Shown here in pieces: positions 1 through 12,779 of a DNA stretch of 64,000 bases (position 1 is the stretch's first letter; every line of letters begins with the position of its first letter). A program made the translations under genes and the position numbers. The notes under the pieces were generated by a model. It was not told the origin of the DNA. It made no database searches and saw only the letters and a program-made list of their open reading frames with translations. The DNA is from Heliocidaris tuberculata (taxonomy: Eukaryota > Echinodermata > Echinoidea > Camarodonta > Echinometridae): NCBI GenBank assembly GCA_025618425.1, contig CM046836.1, positions 12,197,176 to 12,261,175 of the forward strand. Reading direction: 5' to 3'.

Positions 1-331
1 GGGCTATCATGCACCCCCCCCCCCCCCCCCCCCCCCCGAAATGATGTGATATATTCACAACGGGGGGAAAAAATGCTGCATGGTTTCATGACTTTTTTCT
101 TTCAAATCTTGCACATCTCTTGACATCAAGTCTATGAAAATCAGGCAAAATATTGCCCCGTAGAGTTATGCTGTGACTTTTTGTTTTAGATGGTGTACAT
201 GTCATGCCTGAATGGAGCTTGAGGAAGTACAAACTTTGTATGATGTGAGTGATGTTTTGCACTAGGAATATCAAAAGCATAGCATCATTGCTCATATTTA
301 GGATTTCTTACTATTCATTAAAGTAACTTTC
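1..331. other. Left flank, probably intronic
   Basis: I see no coding exon here. A run of 24 C occupies 14-37. The stretch probably belongs to an intron of the gene whose exons start at 757, because the first visible exon begins mid-codon after a splice acceptor. Confidence 0.4.
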
Positions 332-698
332 AAAGGGTACCAATCATCAAAAAATATTTTGCTCTGTATGTTAGAGGTTCCATGTAATTATACTATATTC
401 AAAATATGGGCTTCAAATATTACTGGTACTTCTATAAAGAGATATTGCAAGTTTAATTACACTTTCTGTAAGGACAAAAGTGACTCGTGAGTAGACTACT
501 CGACGCACCCATACGCGCTTGCCAAGATAAGGGCTTGCATGGAACCCAACTCGGAAGTTCGGTTCCGCGCCAGCATCCTATATTTCTTTCATACTCCTGA
601 GCTGTTGACCTACAGAATGCCAGATAAACTTCTTTGAGGTTAATTTTATACTTTCTAGCATTATAAAAATTATTTTTTCAGGTAGTTGGTGCACTTTA
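332..698 (+). repeat. Foldback-ended dispersed repeat, copy 1
   Basis: This 367-bp unit begins AAGGGTACCAATCATC and ends GGTAGTTGGTGCACTTTAA, so its termini are imperfect inverted repeats. The whole unit recurs in the opposite orientation at 42759-43146 with scattered substitutions. A GC-richer core (about 500-580) contains GGAACCCAACTCGG and TTCGGTTCCGCG, partly complementary. It sits just upstream of the exon at 757, so it is an intronic insertion. Family unknown; a non-autonomous DNA transposon is the likeliest nature. Confidence 0.7.
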
Positions 699-756
699 AG
701 CCCATTGATTTTACATGTACATGTTTATATATGTATTATGTGGTTTCCTTTTACAG

Positions 757-2795
757 CTGTGGATGTCAAAAGCGGGGAGATCTTCCCAGCATCCTTTGCT
801 GATAAGGGTCCTGACAAGCCTCTGAGAAGCGTCTATACGCTGTTTGGTAACCACCATGTAAGTCTATTCTTCATTACCCCTGCATGTATTTACACTTTTA
901 AAGGGGAAGTCCACATTGGATCCAAGTTGGTTTAATAAAAGTGGAAAAATGAGAGAAACAGATGTGAGGAACAATGCTACAATGGATAAGACGGTTCAGA
1001 AATTTGAAAATAATTGATCAGATCATATGATGAAATCCCCAACAACTTTATGTGTTATGGTAGAAACACTAAACATTTCAGTGTTATGGTTGAAGTTCAT
1101 TAGACAGTAGACAAAGGCTTTATTCCAAAGATGTGAATACCTTTTTATGATTTCTATGTTTAAATGCTTTTAATAATGCTTGAAGCAAGTGTACATCCCA
1201 TGACTTTATTTCATATAAAGTTCGTGTTCTGAATTGTTCTTAGTTTTCATGCATCCTAATCCTATTTCTTAATACAGAGTGCACATGCATATTAAGTTTC
1301 ATGTTCAGAAATGTTTACGGTTTTCATAATTTCTTGTATTTTTAATCCTATTGCTTACAGATGCGGAATGTTTATGACCACAGTACTGGACTTCATATGA
1401 TCAGTCCTTTCACCTACAGGGCCATGCCTTACATTGGTAACTGGCTTCTCCAACCAGACTCTTTCATTCGAGAGGTGAGTTTTACCCATCTTATCAGGAG
1501 AGTATTATTTCCTCTTGAAAAAAACTCTAAACATTCTGGAGGTCTGTAGTTTTCACTTTTCATCAATCAAACCTGTTGCATTTGAATATATGAAATGATG
1601 AGATATTGGAAGTGAGATATCAGCTGTCACAAAGTCCTATATGAAACCTCTTACTGCAATGTAGCTGCAGTACAGTGAACGAGATTCCACCAACTAGGCT
1701 GAAGTGCCTATATAACCCATGGTATGATGAACTGAAGACATCAGATGCCATTGGCCAAAGGTCATAGGGTCATAAGAATGACAAACACTGTCAACCACCA
1801 GATAAAAAGTTGGTAAACTGGGATTAAAAGACTTAGTGAATTTCAAAGACATCATTGAAAGATAAACAGTACGATTAGGGCTAAGGTTAACCCTGACTGT
1901 AACACTTACATGTACCTTACAGTATTTCTTTGTACTACCTGGGCCGAGGCATGTTAAAGATGTAGTCATGATTTTTTTTTTTCAATTCAATTCAATAAAG
2001 GTTTATCAAAACATGATTAGCAGTACACAGACTGAATTGTACATGTTTTACATTTACAATATTAATACAAATTGCAATATTAATAAAACATGTAAAATAT
2101 TGTGTAAAAAGTTTGTAAAATAAGTTACATTAATAAAATCACATAAAAAGGGCTTGGAATATACATGTTAAAAGCTGTGGTAAAAAAGCATTATTATTGT
2201 ACATATAAGTAAAAGTTGGTTACTTCACTGCTTATTAATTAATATGATACTAAAATACGATACTAAATAATGAAACGGTAAGTGGTCAAGGAGAAAGAAG
2301 AAGTGTATTTCTGAAGAAGGTAAGCATTTAGACAGTAGAGAAAAGAAAAATTTGATACTGAAGAGAGAAAGAAAGAGAGAGAAGGATTACATTTGAAAGA
2401 GAAAGAGTGAGGGAGAAATACAAATAGGAAGAAATAAAGATAGAAGTTGCAGGAGAATCGGATCAAGATTACGCATACAAAATGTTTTATTTTAATTGGA
2501 TTCATACTCTTATTTATTTAACTCATTTTTTTACATTCTGCTTGCTCTTCCAGCACCTGTCCACATCGCCGGAGGTTGAGCCCCCATACTTCGAGGAAGG
2601 TATCAGGGATGCCATCCGATTTGTGATGAACCATCCCCACCCCACCCTCACTGTCTTCCCTGGCAACAAACCCAGGGTGTACAGAAAGAACCAGCAAGGG
2701 TTATGGATGGATTGCTCACAGACACCCGAGGAGCTGTCAACATTGCCATCACCATCGTCTTCTTGATAGCAGTGGTGTTGGGTTTGCTGCAGTGA
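757..2795 (+). CDS. C-terminal exons of an unrecognised conserved protein (partial)
   Basis: Three exons with good borders: 757-857 (acceptor TTACAG, donor GTAAGT), 1361-1474 (GCTTACAG, GTGAGT) and 2554-2766 (CTTCCAG to TGA). The last two junctions are phase 0 and the reading frame runs through all three. The product reads ...GEIFPASFADKGPDKPLRSV, then SPFTYRAMPYIGNWLLQPDS, then EPPYFEEGIRDAIRFVMNHP, which looks like strongly constrained protein; I cannot name the family. The 5' exons lie left of the window. The final exon ends in a low-complexity tail (SPSSS, stop at 2764-2766). A shifted frame over the same bases instead gives an 18-residue hydrophobic stretch (NIAITIVFLIAVVLGLLQ) with a stop at 2793-2795, as in tail-anchored proteins; a one-base error or mutation near 2700 would join the two. 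Poly(A) signal candidate AATAAA at 3589. Confidence 0.75.
1972..2260 (-). repeat. Possible 3' end of a non-LTR retrotransposon
   Basis: A T-run at 1972-1982 is followed by CAATTCAATTCAATAAAGG and AT-rich sequence with repeated AATATTAATA. Read on the minus strand this resembles the A-tailed 3' end of a LINE, similar in style to the tail at 45664. No coding sequence is visible. It lies in the intron between 1474 and 2554. Confidence 0.3.
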
Positions 2796-5700
2796 TGCTC
2801 AATCACATTCTGTTGTACCTATCTCTAGTGTGTAGTCTGTCTATTACAAGGTACATTTATTGAAATATATGTATGTATTCGAATTATGTATGCAAATTTA
2901 GACCAAAACCATTGTACTTGTGTGTAAATTAGATACCATGAAGCGTATTTATGATAGAATATATGAAACAGAATAATTATACCGGTAGTTTACTAGTACT
3001 CTAATTTTAATATTTTTGCGGCATGAAACTTCTGCAAATCTCAACCACTCTTAAACTTCTCAAAGTTTTCATGTATGCAACAGTTTAAGATTTTACAGTT
3101 TATGATTCTCTTTGCTGGAGACAGTTGAATGCAGGCTTATTGGAGAGAAACATAAAAGCTAACTTAAGTGCAAAAATAATCTGTTAACTTGATTGCTCAG
3201 TAGAAAATTGTTAAAGCTTTCTTTGGAAATGAAATATGACCCATCATGGGAACAGTTTTATGATTATGCAACAATGATATACAATGTACATGTGATTGTG
3301 ATGATATTTAGGGCAGTTGGTCAAATAAGAATATCATATACCATTTTCAATGTCTCTACTAATATGTATTGATGTACTTGTAGAAAAGCAAAATACTAAA
3401 TCCAAACTACATGTATATGTATGTGAATTGTTACTGGGTCAAACCTATAATGTGGAAGTAGACCCGTAAATGTGGGCTGTGAAACTTATGTATACCATGC
3501 GAATGCTGTACAAACTTGATTGTTTATTTGAAACGAAAAATCGTACGTGTAAATGTCAAAGAAATGAGTCATAGCCTATCGCAACAGAAATAAAGAGATG
3601 TGCAGTAATATTAGGATATTATTCCAGAAAATGAGAGTAGGTGGATTGTATGGTAATAAAATGTGCAGTGTGTGATATATTTATAGTGTTTAAGAAGGAA
3701 AGAAGGTTAATGCATGTTCAACCAAAGTATGTATCGTGGTAATAATATGTGGAGCTGCCATTTTGCATTTGTATTTAACCGATATTGTAGTCTTGTTAAA
3801 TATGTGTAAAACACATATTGGATTTTCTCAGTAACAGTGATTGGTGTATATATCTCTTCCCTCGTAAATTTGCATGAACAGCACAAATATGTATAAAGTA
3901 ATTTTATCGATACATGTTTAGACACAGTAAAACTGTGGATAATTACATAATAAGAAAACTATATAAAGTGCTGCCATGTTTAATCATATTACTTTTCAGT
4001 TTGAAGGAAGGTTGTGATTGATGTCATTTGAACTTGAATTTCAGTTTCAGTTGTCTTATGAAGATTTCTGTTTGATCTGAAGCAATCGTTAATCCTCATC
4101 TCCAGTACCGTTCATGTTTCGCTCGTGTGCATAAATTAACGCGGGCGTTGCTCTTCTCGGGCTAATGAAGGTGGACAATTTTAGTTTAGGACTGTCTTAC
4201 CAGGAAGCTCTGATCAGGGCCTTCGCCAGACCATTTGTTCAGGAGGGGGGTAAACCAATTTACCAACAAGCCAAAAAAATGGTCATCAGTTTTTGTGATT
4301 TGCCAACAGCCAATGAAAATGTCAAATTAGGAGACTAAATTTTGTTACGGAGGGGGATGTTGCACACCCCCCCCCCCCCACACACACACACACACACACA
4401 CTTCTAGCGACGCCCCTGGCTGTTATTGGTCTCGTTTATCAAGCTCAGACTAATGAAGAGGAAAATTCTCTGATTGTCTATGATAGAGAATTAGTATGAA
4501 GAGGCTGCAGACTTCCATTTTATGCTATTTGTCGTATGTGTTGCATGTAGTTATGTACCCGATATTCTCACGCTAATCTTTCAAAATTTCTTATGCAACT
4601 CGGTTAGATCTGTCTTAATGTGAAAGAGCATGAAAGTGCATACCTTGTAGACAAATATTTTATATCAATGCTGCAGAGAGGGAAATGTTATGTACATGTG
4701 GAATGAAGAAAAGTTATTTTCCCCTCTTTAAACTCTCTATATCATCTTCCAAATTAATTTTGTGGATTCTAGTCATTTGTAAGCATACATGTATCTTCAA
4801 CTTTATTTGTACATGTACAAGCCACATGTATTCCCATGCTGAGAGAGTACTTGTAGTGGAAATAGTTTGTGTGTATAGTAAGGAGAGTAAAAGCCTCTGG
4901 AACACTCCTGGAAAACTCATAAAGAGCGCTGATTAAAAAGAAAAAGAAAAAGGGAATTAAACAATTGGAAGGAATCTTATTTCTGCTATAGTGAAACCCC
5001 AACTAGCTGCTCCTTCCACTGGGCTTGACCTACACTTACGTTACATTGACAATGTACATGTACCTTGATTTTTTGGTTATCTTTAATTGACATGTGGGTA
5101 TACAAATTTGCACTAGCAAGAACTTATTGGTTGAACGTTATTTATTTTTATCATTGTACCTATAAGTTTATGTGGTGCTTTCGATGCATTGCTCTGTAAT
5201 GCATTCTTTTGGGTATTTATGTTAACTAACTTGCCCCAAACCAAACAGGCTTGCCTTAATATTTCTAGGTATGTTAAGTGGGTCTGCAGAATTCACCGTA
5301 ATGGTACTTCTGTTTTCTAGGACACATCCTTTATTTTAAAATCCTATTTATAGCTCTGTTGCACTGCTAAAAACCATAGAAGTTGTGCAACTAGACTAAC
5401 GCTTGCCTGCATTGGAGCTGATTGGGTCTTTTCTCTGACTTGAAGGCTCACAATACACGTGTAGCACAATTTTTATTGAACTGTTCATATCACAGATGTA
5501 TTTGGCTTTGCATTAATAGCGTTTTCATATCCCAACTATAAATAAATGCAATGTCTTCTTAGTCTGCTCATAGTAATAGTCATCGTAAACTCTGCCATGA
5601 CCTTTCAATTAATTGTACATGTCTGATGCAACAATGACTAAAAATCAACAGCAATGCAAATCTTGATCATTGTAATACGGTAATGATTATTTTGTAACTG

Positions 5701-8700
5701 GATTGTTAATTCAATTTCATGTTAACTTTTTTCATTATTAATGAGATTTTAAGGTTCCTGTTTAAATGAATGTGATTATTATTATCAAAGCTGCTCAATT
5801 TTATATTATTATCATGGTTATCGATACCTCGGTTGCTTTTGGTAAATTTTATAGTACCGGGATAGAAAAATTTGATAATTGCTTGCAGTTATTGTTGACT
5901 ATAAATGTATACCATGACTCTAGTCATTTGCGACTATATTTTATGATTGATACATGATGTTTCGTAGGGTGTTATATTTTTCTGCCATTGTATATTAGAA
6001 TTATATGTAAGGTAGCTTAGCGAAATGCAGCACGAAAAGACGCGTCCAGAACACAAAATGCACATTCTTGAAAATCACAATTTTATTGTATTTAAGGAAG
6101 AGACGTATCATTAAACCATAGAGCTGGAAAATATATTGTTAAGCTTGATATTAGAAAAACTCTCATTACATATGTCAACTTACAACTTTTAATTCACTAC
6201 TATCATCATCATTTTCGTCTTTTGCCTACAGTTCCGGACACGTCTTTTCATGCCACCTCGTTTTGCTAAGTTATCTCACAGAATAATTATATTAGATTTA
6301 TTGATCATATCATTGCATTCAAATCTATGGGATATTAGTTCCTACTTAAATTTGCCTTCCATGCTTGCCTTTGTATTTTCATGTTTTGCTCCTCAGAAAT
6401 GATATATTTTTTTATTCTTGAGATACCAGGGGCCATTTTCTAGGAAATTATTGTTTAAGAAATATTATAGTCTTCATGCAGGTATTGGTTGGAATCTATC
6501 CTTATGCTTATTACCTTGGAAACAGTCAATATATTTTCATTGTATTGAATCATTTAATCTTGAGAATAATCACTTTTGCTTGGATAAAGGCTTGTCATGT
6601 ATGCCGCGGCAAACTGCCTTTAGAAAAACGCCATGATTTTGTGTATTGAATGAATGGCAAGTCAGGATGCATGACACAACAGAGGTCCTAGAGGTCACTA
6701 ACCTGTGTGTTATAAGATACGGGAATGTGGAGCGCAATAGTATGCTTAAAACCCCTTGTGTTTTTTTGTTTTTTTTTAAGGCAGTTTCTGCGGCATATTT
6801 GAACGAGCCTTAATGAATTGAAACTATTACTCTATTGTGCATCTAAGTCATATATTGGATGATAGGTTTTAAGTCATCTGCAGTATGTTAAAGATTTTAG
6901 CATTATTTTAGAAAGGACCAATCAACACACAAAAAATATTTTGCTCTGTATATTTGGGTGCAAAAATATCCCATTCAAATACTACTTCACTACTTCTGTG
7001 AAAAAAAAAAAAAAACATTAGCAAGGGTATAGGATCAATTTTCCCCCTTATCTTATGCTCTTTAAACTTTCAAATGTCCCATAGTTTTTTGAGGTTGGTT
7101 TTTTTGTCTGATAACAAAACATGCAAATCATTTTTTGGTGTGATTGCTCCTGTTGAAAAGATGCAAATGAATCTCATATTTGATGGTCGAGATGGTTAAA
7201 CGAAAAGTTTGATTTCTACATCTATAAGAAACATGTAGCAACTTGGTTATTCTGGATGTATATTAGTTGGAGGAGCGCTTCGGTGTCTTTCAGGATATGA
7301 ATTTGCATAAATAAAAGTATGAATAGCTATTGCAAATTATGTTGGAAATGGCCTTATTTGTTGGTGTGTTGGAAGAAAATAAACCTGCCCACTTTCTGAG
7401 CCAAATTATTTGGCTTTGAATAAATTTGATACATGTACTGATTTCACAAAAGAGAAGAGTCAAAGATGCCATAGTGAGATGTAATACTGAGACAGCCACA
7501 AAATATGTCCACAAATGACAATTAGCACTGATCATAATTTATTCTTATCAAAATATACACAAAATTCAAAATGAGACAGTAAGAGAAATAAACACATTTC
7601 ATATTCATATAGTGCATTACATGAAAGCATTCATGCACTTACTATGTTATTTTGACACCTGGTCAATGGATGTCAAGACCACAAAAAAGTGCACAATCTC
7701 AAACAACCAAAATGGCCAATATTCATAAGAAGATATAACCTAATCCATGCAGGTTTAAATCTTGATAAAGCTTAAAGTTTCGACTTCTTCATCCTTTAAC
7801 AATTGCTGTAGTTCAGTAACTAAATGAACCAACATTTATGAAATTAGGAAATTAAAATTTCTAAATGATAAAAATTAAATATAAATAATAATATAAAAAA
7901 ACCACAGAATAACTGGAATCTACAAAAAAAAAAAAAAAAAAAATGATAAAAAAACCACAGAATAATTGGAATCCACATGTGTAAGGAAGAAAAAAGTTGA
8001 CACTTGGCACTCCATAACTTAAACAGAGTTTAATTAGCCTTTATCAATAGCAGTCTATGATGCTAAATCCACAGCTGATGGGATACAAATAAGGAGTAAA
8101 TCTGTTTTCTTATCCTTGAACACATGGAAATAACTGTTAATAAAATCACTAAACTTTCAATAGGCCCTATATGGGATCGAGATGCAGTACACTCCATATA
8201 TTTAAGATTAAAAGAACCACAACTCTCTCTTTCTCTCTCTCTCTTTCTCTCTCTCTCTTCCTCTCTCCCTCTCATGTACACATATCCATACTGATTTTCA
8301 CATTTGTACTTATTAGTGCTTGGTCCTATCTATTAACAACTGATTTGTATCCAATAGACGGAATTAATCTGGAGGGATAAGGGTATAGTACATAATGTCA
8401 TACAGCCAGCATTTTGAATGAAGGCAGATATTCCTGCTTTGAATTAATCAACTCAGTGATGTGTGTTACTACATGTAAACATATAAACTTGCTAAAAATC
8501 CAGATTCTATCTGATAAGATATCCGTCTGTTTTATTTCTTGACTGATATGTAAATCACAATATCCATATTTCACAATGCATTACAGCTATTACTTCGACC
8601 TAGCACTACTACATGTACTGTACATGTATTTATTGCACAAAATTTCCTTGCATGAGAAATGATCACTTTGCGCATTTAATACTCACAATAATGAAAATTA

Positions 8701-10441
8701 TGTATAGTTTTGGCAGCAACAAGAAAATTGGCATGAAACGGGTTCAATATAGTTTCATACTGTTCTCCTTGTACCAAAAGATACGCGTGTGAGTCCGCGA
8801 GATTCGTTGGTCTTCCATCCATGATTTTCGTTGAATTTTAGTGTAAATATCTGAAAGAACACCAAATCATGCTTTTGCCGATACACTGCCCTATACTCCT
8901 CGGACCCTTCCACAATCCCCGCACTTCGTTTGGATATACATGTAGTGTGTGTGTGTGTGTGTCTTATACACACAGGACGTACACGTGTGTAGTGCTGTTG
9001 GAATTTACGTCCCTGGCCTGGTATCTTAAAATTGGTTTTTGCCTCTCATTTAAAAAAAAAAAAATTCCACTTGGGGATGAAAAAAACTTCACAGCAGTAT
9101 GGCTAGTATTTTGGTATTTATCGTCTAAAATCGAAGAAATCTGACGAAATTTTTTGGATGGCTTACCAAAACTACACAGGACCTTTAACATATTTTGGCA
9201 ACATAACCATGAGTGTATACATATTACTGGTGATATGGAAAAAGTATGATTACTACTGCATGTATTTACCAATCCACCATGACTCAAGAATGAACAATAA
9301 TTCTAAAAAGAAGAAAATACCTAAATGACATTGTACTAACATGATGCTAAATGAAATATCTATCAAAACTGTCTGAAAACTAGAAGAAGAACAATGAACA
9401 AATGACATTTCCATAATCTCTTATATCTTTAGCAATCAATATTTCTATAATAAAAGAATTAAAGAATACATGTTAAACATAAAGGTTTCCCATTTCGACA
9501 GTCATAAATATCCTCCTTGTGCATGCATAGTCATTTTGCTTGCATCTGGTTCGAAAGACCATAACTTCTATGACGAACTATTTCAGATTCTCAACTGTTG
9601 CATAAAACAAAAGATGCCTGTTGATTAGCAAACGGAAGAATCATCCATGTACATGTCCAACATCAAGGTTTTCTATTGTTGTAGTGAAATAAATAGAAAA
9701 TTAAAAATGCATCAATAGGCCTACCCATTTTTGCCTGAAGAGTGTTGGAAAGATTGAATGCAATAACAGGAGGAGAACATTTACACATTTTCTTGTTCAA
9801 ATTTATTATTCCTCTCAAAAGATACAAGAACCCAGAAACAATGTCTTGTATAATGAATGAGAATCAAATTAAAAAGAGAATTAAAAAAAAAAAGTTTTAA
9901 CATTCCTTCAATTAAACATGTACATGTGAAAGATATCATCGTCAATTACAGAGCATTTCCATGTCCCAGACAGGAAAATTTGGAGAAAGTGACATTTTGG
10001 AGTTTAAATTGTGATTTGAACCAAGGACTTTAAAAGAAATTGATTGAATTAGAGTTTTCACTCCATTGTACACTGTATTATCGCCTACAGTGAGTTTGGT
10101 TGTTTTCATGTATGGGAAAAACATGTGATTTCTTGATGCATGGGCCGGAGATCAAGAGTAGTGGAGCGCCATAGGAGGTCTGCGTGTGCCAGCCAGCGTG
10201 GACTCGTACGGAACATGAGAAGTTTGTGAATTGAACAGGAGGGATGTGGCCATGAATGTGACTGGGAGGTTAGCAGCAGAGAGTTCCTAAACTTCAGAAA
10301 TGTTCAAATTTTGACATCCTTGCAGTTACAGGATTAATAAATGACCCATGCCATTTTTTTTTATGGTAGTCTGTTGGGTTAAATAAAAATGGCTTGTTCA
10401 CCTACCCTGACAAGATGCTGGACCAGCTAAGTAATGTTAAG
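2796..10441. other. Noncoding: 3' UTR, intergenic and repeat remnants
   Basis: I find no supported exon here. 2796 to about 3600 is the likely 3' UTR of the upstream gene. Simple sequence: poly-C plus (CA)n at 4369-4400, A-runs at 7002-7016 and 7923-7942, a (CT)n tract at 8224-8270, and (GT)n at 8945-8961. 6900-6990 resembles the inner part of the repeat at 332-698. The candidate exon at 12663 needs upstream exons, which would fall in this stretch or the next, but I could not identify any. Confidence 0.5.
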
Positions 10442-11084
10442 ACAGTGGAACTTCGTTATAAAGAACACTGTTATATAACGAGGTCATTTTCTTGGTCCTA
10501 ATCGTTTGTATTTCATTGCTTTTTAGCCCTGATAAAACAAGGTTTCAATATAACCAGGAAATTTCACTGGTCCTAAGGGGTTTGTTATAATTACATGTAG
10601 GTTCCACTTTAGTCCAATAAAAAAAAAGTGAACTGGAACAGAAAACCACAGTGATCTGGAAAGGATTTATTTTAAAGGTTTTCTACATTTATTCTATTTG
10701 CTGTTCTTATTGTGGAAACTCACTGTAACGAGGACCGTGGGACCATGAAAATTACCTTGTTATATTAGGAATCTCCTTACTGTATAAGCTGTTTTTTTCG
10801 CGTACAGATATTTTCGCGATTTTGGACTAGGTAGGGAAATTCGCGAGGGTTTAATTTCGCGATTTTTGTGATGTTTTTGTTACTATAAATAGCCATATAT
10901 TGAAGTGGAAATTTTCGCGAGGACCAACTCGCGAAAATCGCGAAAATAAAACCACCGCGAAAATAACCACTTATACAGTATATCAGGGTAAAAAACCAAA
11001 AGAACATAAAGACCTGGGACCAGCAAAATTACCTAGTATCGGGAATCTCATTATATCGGAGCTCTTTATAACGAGTTTCCACTG
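10442..11084. mobile_element. Foldback element with ACAGTGGAA ends
   Basis: The left end (10442-10466, ACAGTGGAACTTCGTTATAA...) is matched as an inverted repeat by the right end (about 11060-11084, ...TTATAACGAGTTTCCACTGT), and further internal segments pair (ATAACGAGG with CCTTGTTATA around 10750). No transposase is encoded, so this is a non-autonomous DNA transposon. It is interrupted by a second foldback at 10778-10980. Confidence 0.7.
10778..10980. mobile_element. Nested foldback with TTTCGCG-rich arms
   Basis: The ends TACTGTATAAG and CTTATACAGTA are perfect 11-bp inverted repeats. The arms are rich in TTTCGCG and CGCGAAAAT, which pair across the element. It lies inside the 10442-11084 element and therefore inserted later. 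No coding capacity. Confidence 0.75.
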
Positions 11085-11587
11085 TATATTACTTTAGAGA
11101 AAACCCAACCATGCCGCCAAAACCGATCGAATTGAAATGACCTGTTCGGAAAAGCACAAGAAAGAATGTATTTCTTGCTACCAAGTCCAGCGACCAAGAA
11201 CTGAAAATAAAAACAAATGTTCACTGGAGAACGTAGCTTTGGAAAACCAATCCACAGCATTATGAGGAACTAAAAGAGTACTATGAAAAGGAAAGTGCAA
11301 TTTTCTTTCATACCAATTGCAATAAAAACTATTATGTCATTATGTAAACAAAATCAATTGTTTGCAAATAACCAATCAAAATGTTGTGAATTCTGCATAC
11401 TTTGCTTTTTTACATGAATAAATTTCACCATATATTGATGATTCTATAGAAGCATGTTGGGGGAACTTGATTTTTTGTTGAGTATATTGTCGTCTCCAAA
11501 AATTCACAAGTTTGTATCGCAATTCACAATCTGAAATAGTTACATGCCATCTATATCATTGCATTCCTATGCTGTAACTTGTTTGTA

Positions 11588-12531
11588 TACAGCCCTGGAA
11601 AAAATTATTAGACCAGCTCCATTTTGGGGTATATGAGTAGTGGTAAGTCCATTGTCTATGGAAGTAGGAAAATGATTATCAACAGCTAATACATGATTAA
11701 TGTACTACTAACTAGAACAATTACCCCTATGACTTTTTACCCCAGGACAGTTACCACTGGGATGACTACAGCCAGGGCAAATTTCCCCAGACAATTACAA
11801 CACCCCTTTTTTCCCATGAGAAAGAGTTTTTGGAGCACCTAATAGACTATAATTGTCTGAAAGGATGAATTTCAAGTGTTACTACTCTTTGTCTGAGCAC
11901 CATGGCATTCTCATTATTCTACTGAGACCAGTGCGTGTGACATAAAAATTAAAGGTATTGGAAAATCAATTTTATGAAACAAAAAAAAATTCTTGCAGCA
12001 TGAATGAGCTGCTGTGAGGGGGAAACACCTTGTTGACAGAATGCCACAAGGCATGGCTGCTATTATCAAATGTAGCCATTTTTCACCAAGAACTGAACAA
12101 ACTGCCTCCAGAGGAGTGGACATGGCTTTACGAGAAAATCAAGCATACCCCCTGGACAATTATCCCCAGACCACTTCTGTCAGGACATTTTTCCCAAACC
12201 CCTACCCCTGGAGAATATCCCTGAGGACAGTTAGCATCTAGGATATTTACACTCTGTTAGTTGTTTTGAACTATCAATCCGTTGGGACGCCCCTTAGAAT
12301 TAAATGTCCTTCAGCGAAAATTGCCCGGTGTTAATTGTCCTAGGGGCAGTCCTGGCAGTAATTGTCCGAGGGATTAGTTATTACACAAGCTAATTGTTTT
12401 GTGGAGTATTCATCCACTCATTATGAGTTAGCTAGTAGAAATCATTCTGAAAATTCAATTACTGATATAGCCAACACTTGCCATATAGGCCTTTATAAGG
12501 AGCTGGTCTAATAATTTTTTCCAGGGCTGTA
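11588..12531. mobile_element. Non-autonomous TIR transposon, 944 bp, TA-flanked
   Basis: 11588-11620 and 12499-12531 are perfect 33-bp inverted repeats (TACAGCCCTGGAAAAAATTA... on each end), with TA at both tips, the arrangement expected of Tc1/mariner-type elements. No transposase ORF is present. The interior (about 11720-12400) is a degenerate array of short motifs such as GGACAATTACCCC, GGACAGTTACCAC and GGACAATTATCCCC, which looks like a decayed minisatellite. Confidence 0.85.
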
Positions 12532-12662
12532 TATTGTTGATCAAGACATCTGCAGTAGTAATGAAAATATATCAATATGTGTTTTCCTTTATCAGGATAA
12601 ATCATAGATGATCTTTTATTCATGTTCTGAATTATTTTGTTTCTTCTCTTTAATTTTTGCAG

Positions 12663-12779
12663 ACGGATCAAGTGTACAAGAGTGTTGGCAGCCAGATTGG
12701 GGAGGCAATGAAAGGGCAGCAATTCTATGATAAAGCGAGACATATGGGCCTGTCGAAATTGATCTCAAAGAAAGAATAG
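12663..12779 (+). CDS. Candidate terminal exon of an unidentified gene
   Basis: A strong acceptor (CTCTTTAATTTTTGCAG) precedes an open frame of 38 codons to TAG at 12777-12779, encoding a basic, amphipathic segment that includes QIGEAMKGQQFYDKARHMG and ends SKLISKKE. Poly(A) signal candidates AATAAA lie at 13130 and 13147. The composition looks protein-like, but no upstream partner exon was found, so the gene cannot be named; the exon could also be spurious. It is convergent with OGFOD3. Confidence 0.35.
   Translation, partial: TDQVYKSVGSQIGEAMKGQQFYDKARHMGLSKLISKKE

Noticed and set aside
5040..5060. ACATGTACATGT-like motifs here and throughout
   Set aside because: Very common short palindrome across the window; treated as genomic background rather than a regulatory site.
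8063..8281. 72-codon minus-strand frame rich in Arg/Glu
   Set aside because: Produced by the (CT)n microsatellite at 8224-8270.
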